From the NCBI GenBank assembly GCA_902493155.1, contig CABUOE010000155.1:1-5645 (forward strand): a DNA stretch of 5,645 bases, given 5' to 3'. Shown one piece after another: positions 5,279-5,645 of the stretch (position 1 is the first letter of the stretch; each line of letters starts with the position of its first letter). Source of the DNA: an uncultured Eubacteriales bacterium (GTDB taxonomy: Bacteria > Bacillota > Clostridia > Oscillospirales > Ruminococcaceae). Made by a program: the position numbers and the translations under genes. A model generated the notes under the pieces. The model was not told the origin of the DNA. It was given only the letters and a program-made list of their open reading frames with translations, and made no database searches.

Positions 5279-5313
5279 AAAAAACCCGGAACAGGCGGTC
5301 CTGTTCCGGGTTT
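5279..5313. terminator. Bidirectional terminator between convergent genes
   Basis: AAACCCGGAACAGG (5282-5295) and CCTGTTCCGGGTTT (5300-5313) form a perfect 14-bp stem with a CGGT loop. On the plus strand only TTT then CTC follows. On the minus strand the A run 5279-5284 becomes a six-T tract, so termination should be stronger for the right-hand gene. It serves the CDF gene (24 bases after its stop codon) and the convergent SHOCT gene. Confidence 0.92.
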
Positions 5314-5364
5314 CTCGGATTCTCTTCATTTGGAGCGGGTTTCGCTCCGGCTGTTTCAAGCGGA

Positions 5365-5645
5365 TTACATTTTGGCGAGCAGCTCCTGTTTTTTATCGGC
5401 AAACTCCTCATCGGTCAAAAGCCCCTGGTCGTGGAGCTCCCCTAAAATCCGGAATTGTTCGGTCAAATCCTCAGAGCCGCTCTGCCGGTAGAACAGGATA
5501 TAGGAATACTCCTTCTCAGGGAACCAGTCCATAAAGAAGTTGAAGGCTTCGTGCTCAAACCGGATGGCTTTGGGAACGCCGTTTTCCCGGTAGTGAAGGA
5601 GGATTTCCGCCCCCTCGTATTCGTCCTTGGGCTTAAAGTAGTCGA
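5365..5645 (-). CDS. C-terminal part of a SHOCT-domain protein (5' truncated)
   Basis: Reading the minus strand from the right edge gives an open frame of 92 residues ending with TAA at 5367-5365; the start lies outside the window. The last 30 residues, ILGELHDQGLLTDEEFADKK plus QELLAKM, match the SHOCT short C-terminal domain, a small helical hairpin with the pattern L-x-x-L-x-D-x-G-(I/L)-(I/L)-T-x-x-E-F. SHOCT domains are found at the ends of many bacterial proteins, some membrane-bound, and are thought to mediate oligomerisation or interaction. The preceding part (EILLHYRENGVPKAIRFEH, FNFFMDWFPE, YSYILFY) looks like a small beta-rich domain that I cannot name. The gene converges on the CDF gene and shares its terminator. 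Confidence 0.82.
   Translation of the reverse strand, partial: DYFKPKDEYEGAEILLHYRENGVPKAIRFEHEAFNFFMDWFPEKEYSYILFYRQSGSEDLTEQFRILGELHDQGLLTDEEFADKKQELLAKM

Noticed and set aside
1..5645. CRISPR arrays, tRNA or rRNA genes, insertion sequences, attachment sites
   Set aside because: No regularly spaced repeats, cloverleaf with a conserved T-loop, rRNA-like segment, transposase or terminal inverted repeats were seen.

Overview
This window looks like chromosomal DNA from a moderately GC-rich Gram-positive anaerobe of the class Clostridia, perhaps an Oscillospiraceae-type gut bacterium. The evidence is strong GGAGG ribosome binding sites, a TTG start, choline-binding-type cell-wall repeats, a SHOCT-domain protein, Rho-independent terminators after most genes and a czcD/NiCo-type riboswitch. 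The lineage is inferred, not shown directly.

Layout. (1) 1-314 is the 3' end of a cell-wall-binding repeat protein, followed by a terminator hairpin. (2) 363-2310 is one transcription unit. It has an extended -10 promoter, a long leader, a small ECF-like sigma factor (539-1009) and, overlapping it by one base, a 411-residue protein of unknown family (1009-2244), then a good terminator. (3) 2388-4045 is a monocistronic unit. Its control region has a one-turn direct repeat and a candidate -10, and it encodes a 508-residue right-handed beta-helix protein with no signal peptide, closed by a terminator. (4) 4071-5313 is a metal-efflux unit: candidate promoter, NiCo/czcD riboswitch aptamer (about 4135-4219), a ribosome binding site inside a short hairpin, and a cation diffusion facilitator (CDF) transporter starting at 4245. 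A 14-bp bidirectional terminator ends it. (5) 5365-5645 on the minus strand is the C-terminal part of a convergent gene whose product ends in a SHOCT domain.

How the parts fit. The metal unit is easy to read: the riboswitch senses a transition metal (Ni/Co in the original description, Fe(II) in later work) and switches on a CDF exporter, probably at translation. The sigma-factor unit is the least understood part. The sigma gene is translationally coupled to a soluble, solenoid-like protein rather than to a membrane-anchored zinc-finger anti-sigma factor, and a beta-helix protein lies directly downstream behind a promoter region that resembles the sigma gene's own. A sigma factor, an unconventional partner and a repeat-protein target is the best candidate here for an undescribed system, but that functional link is inference.
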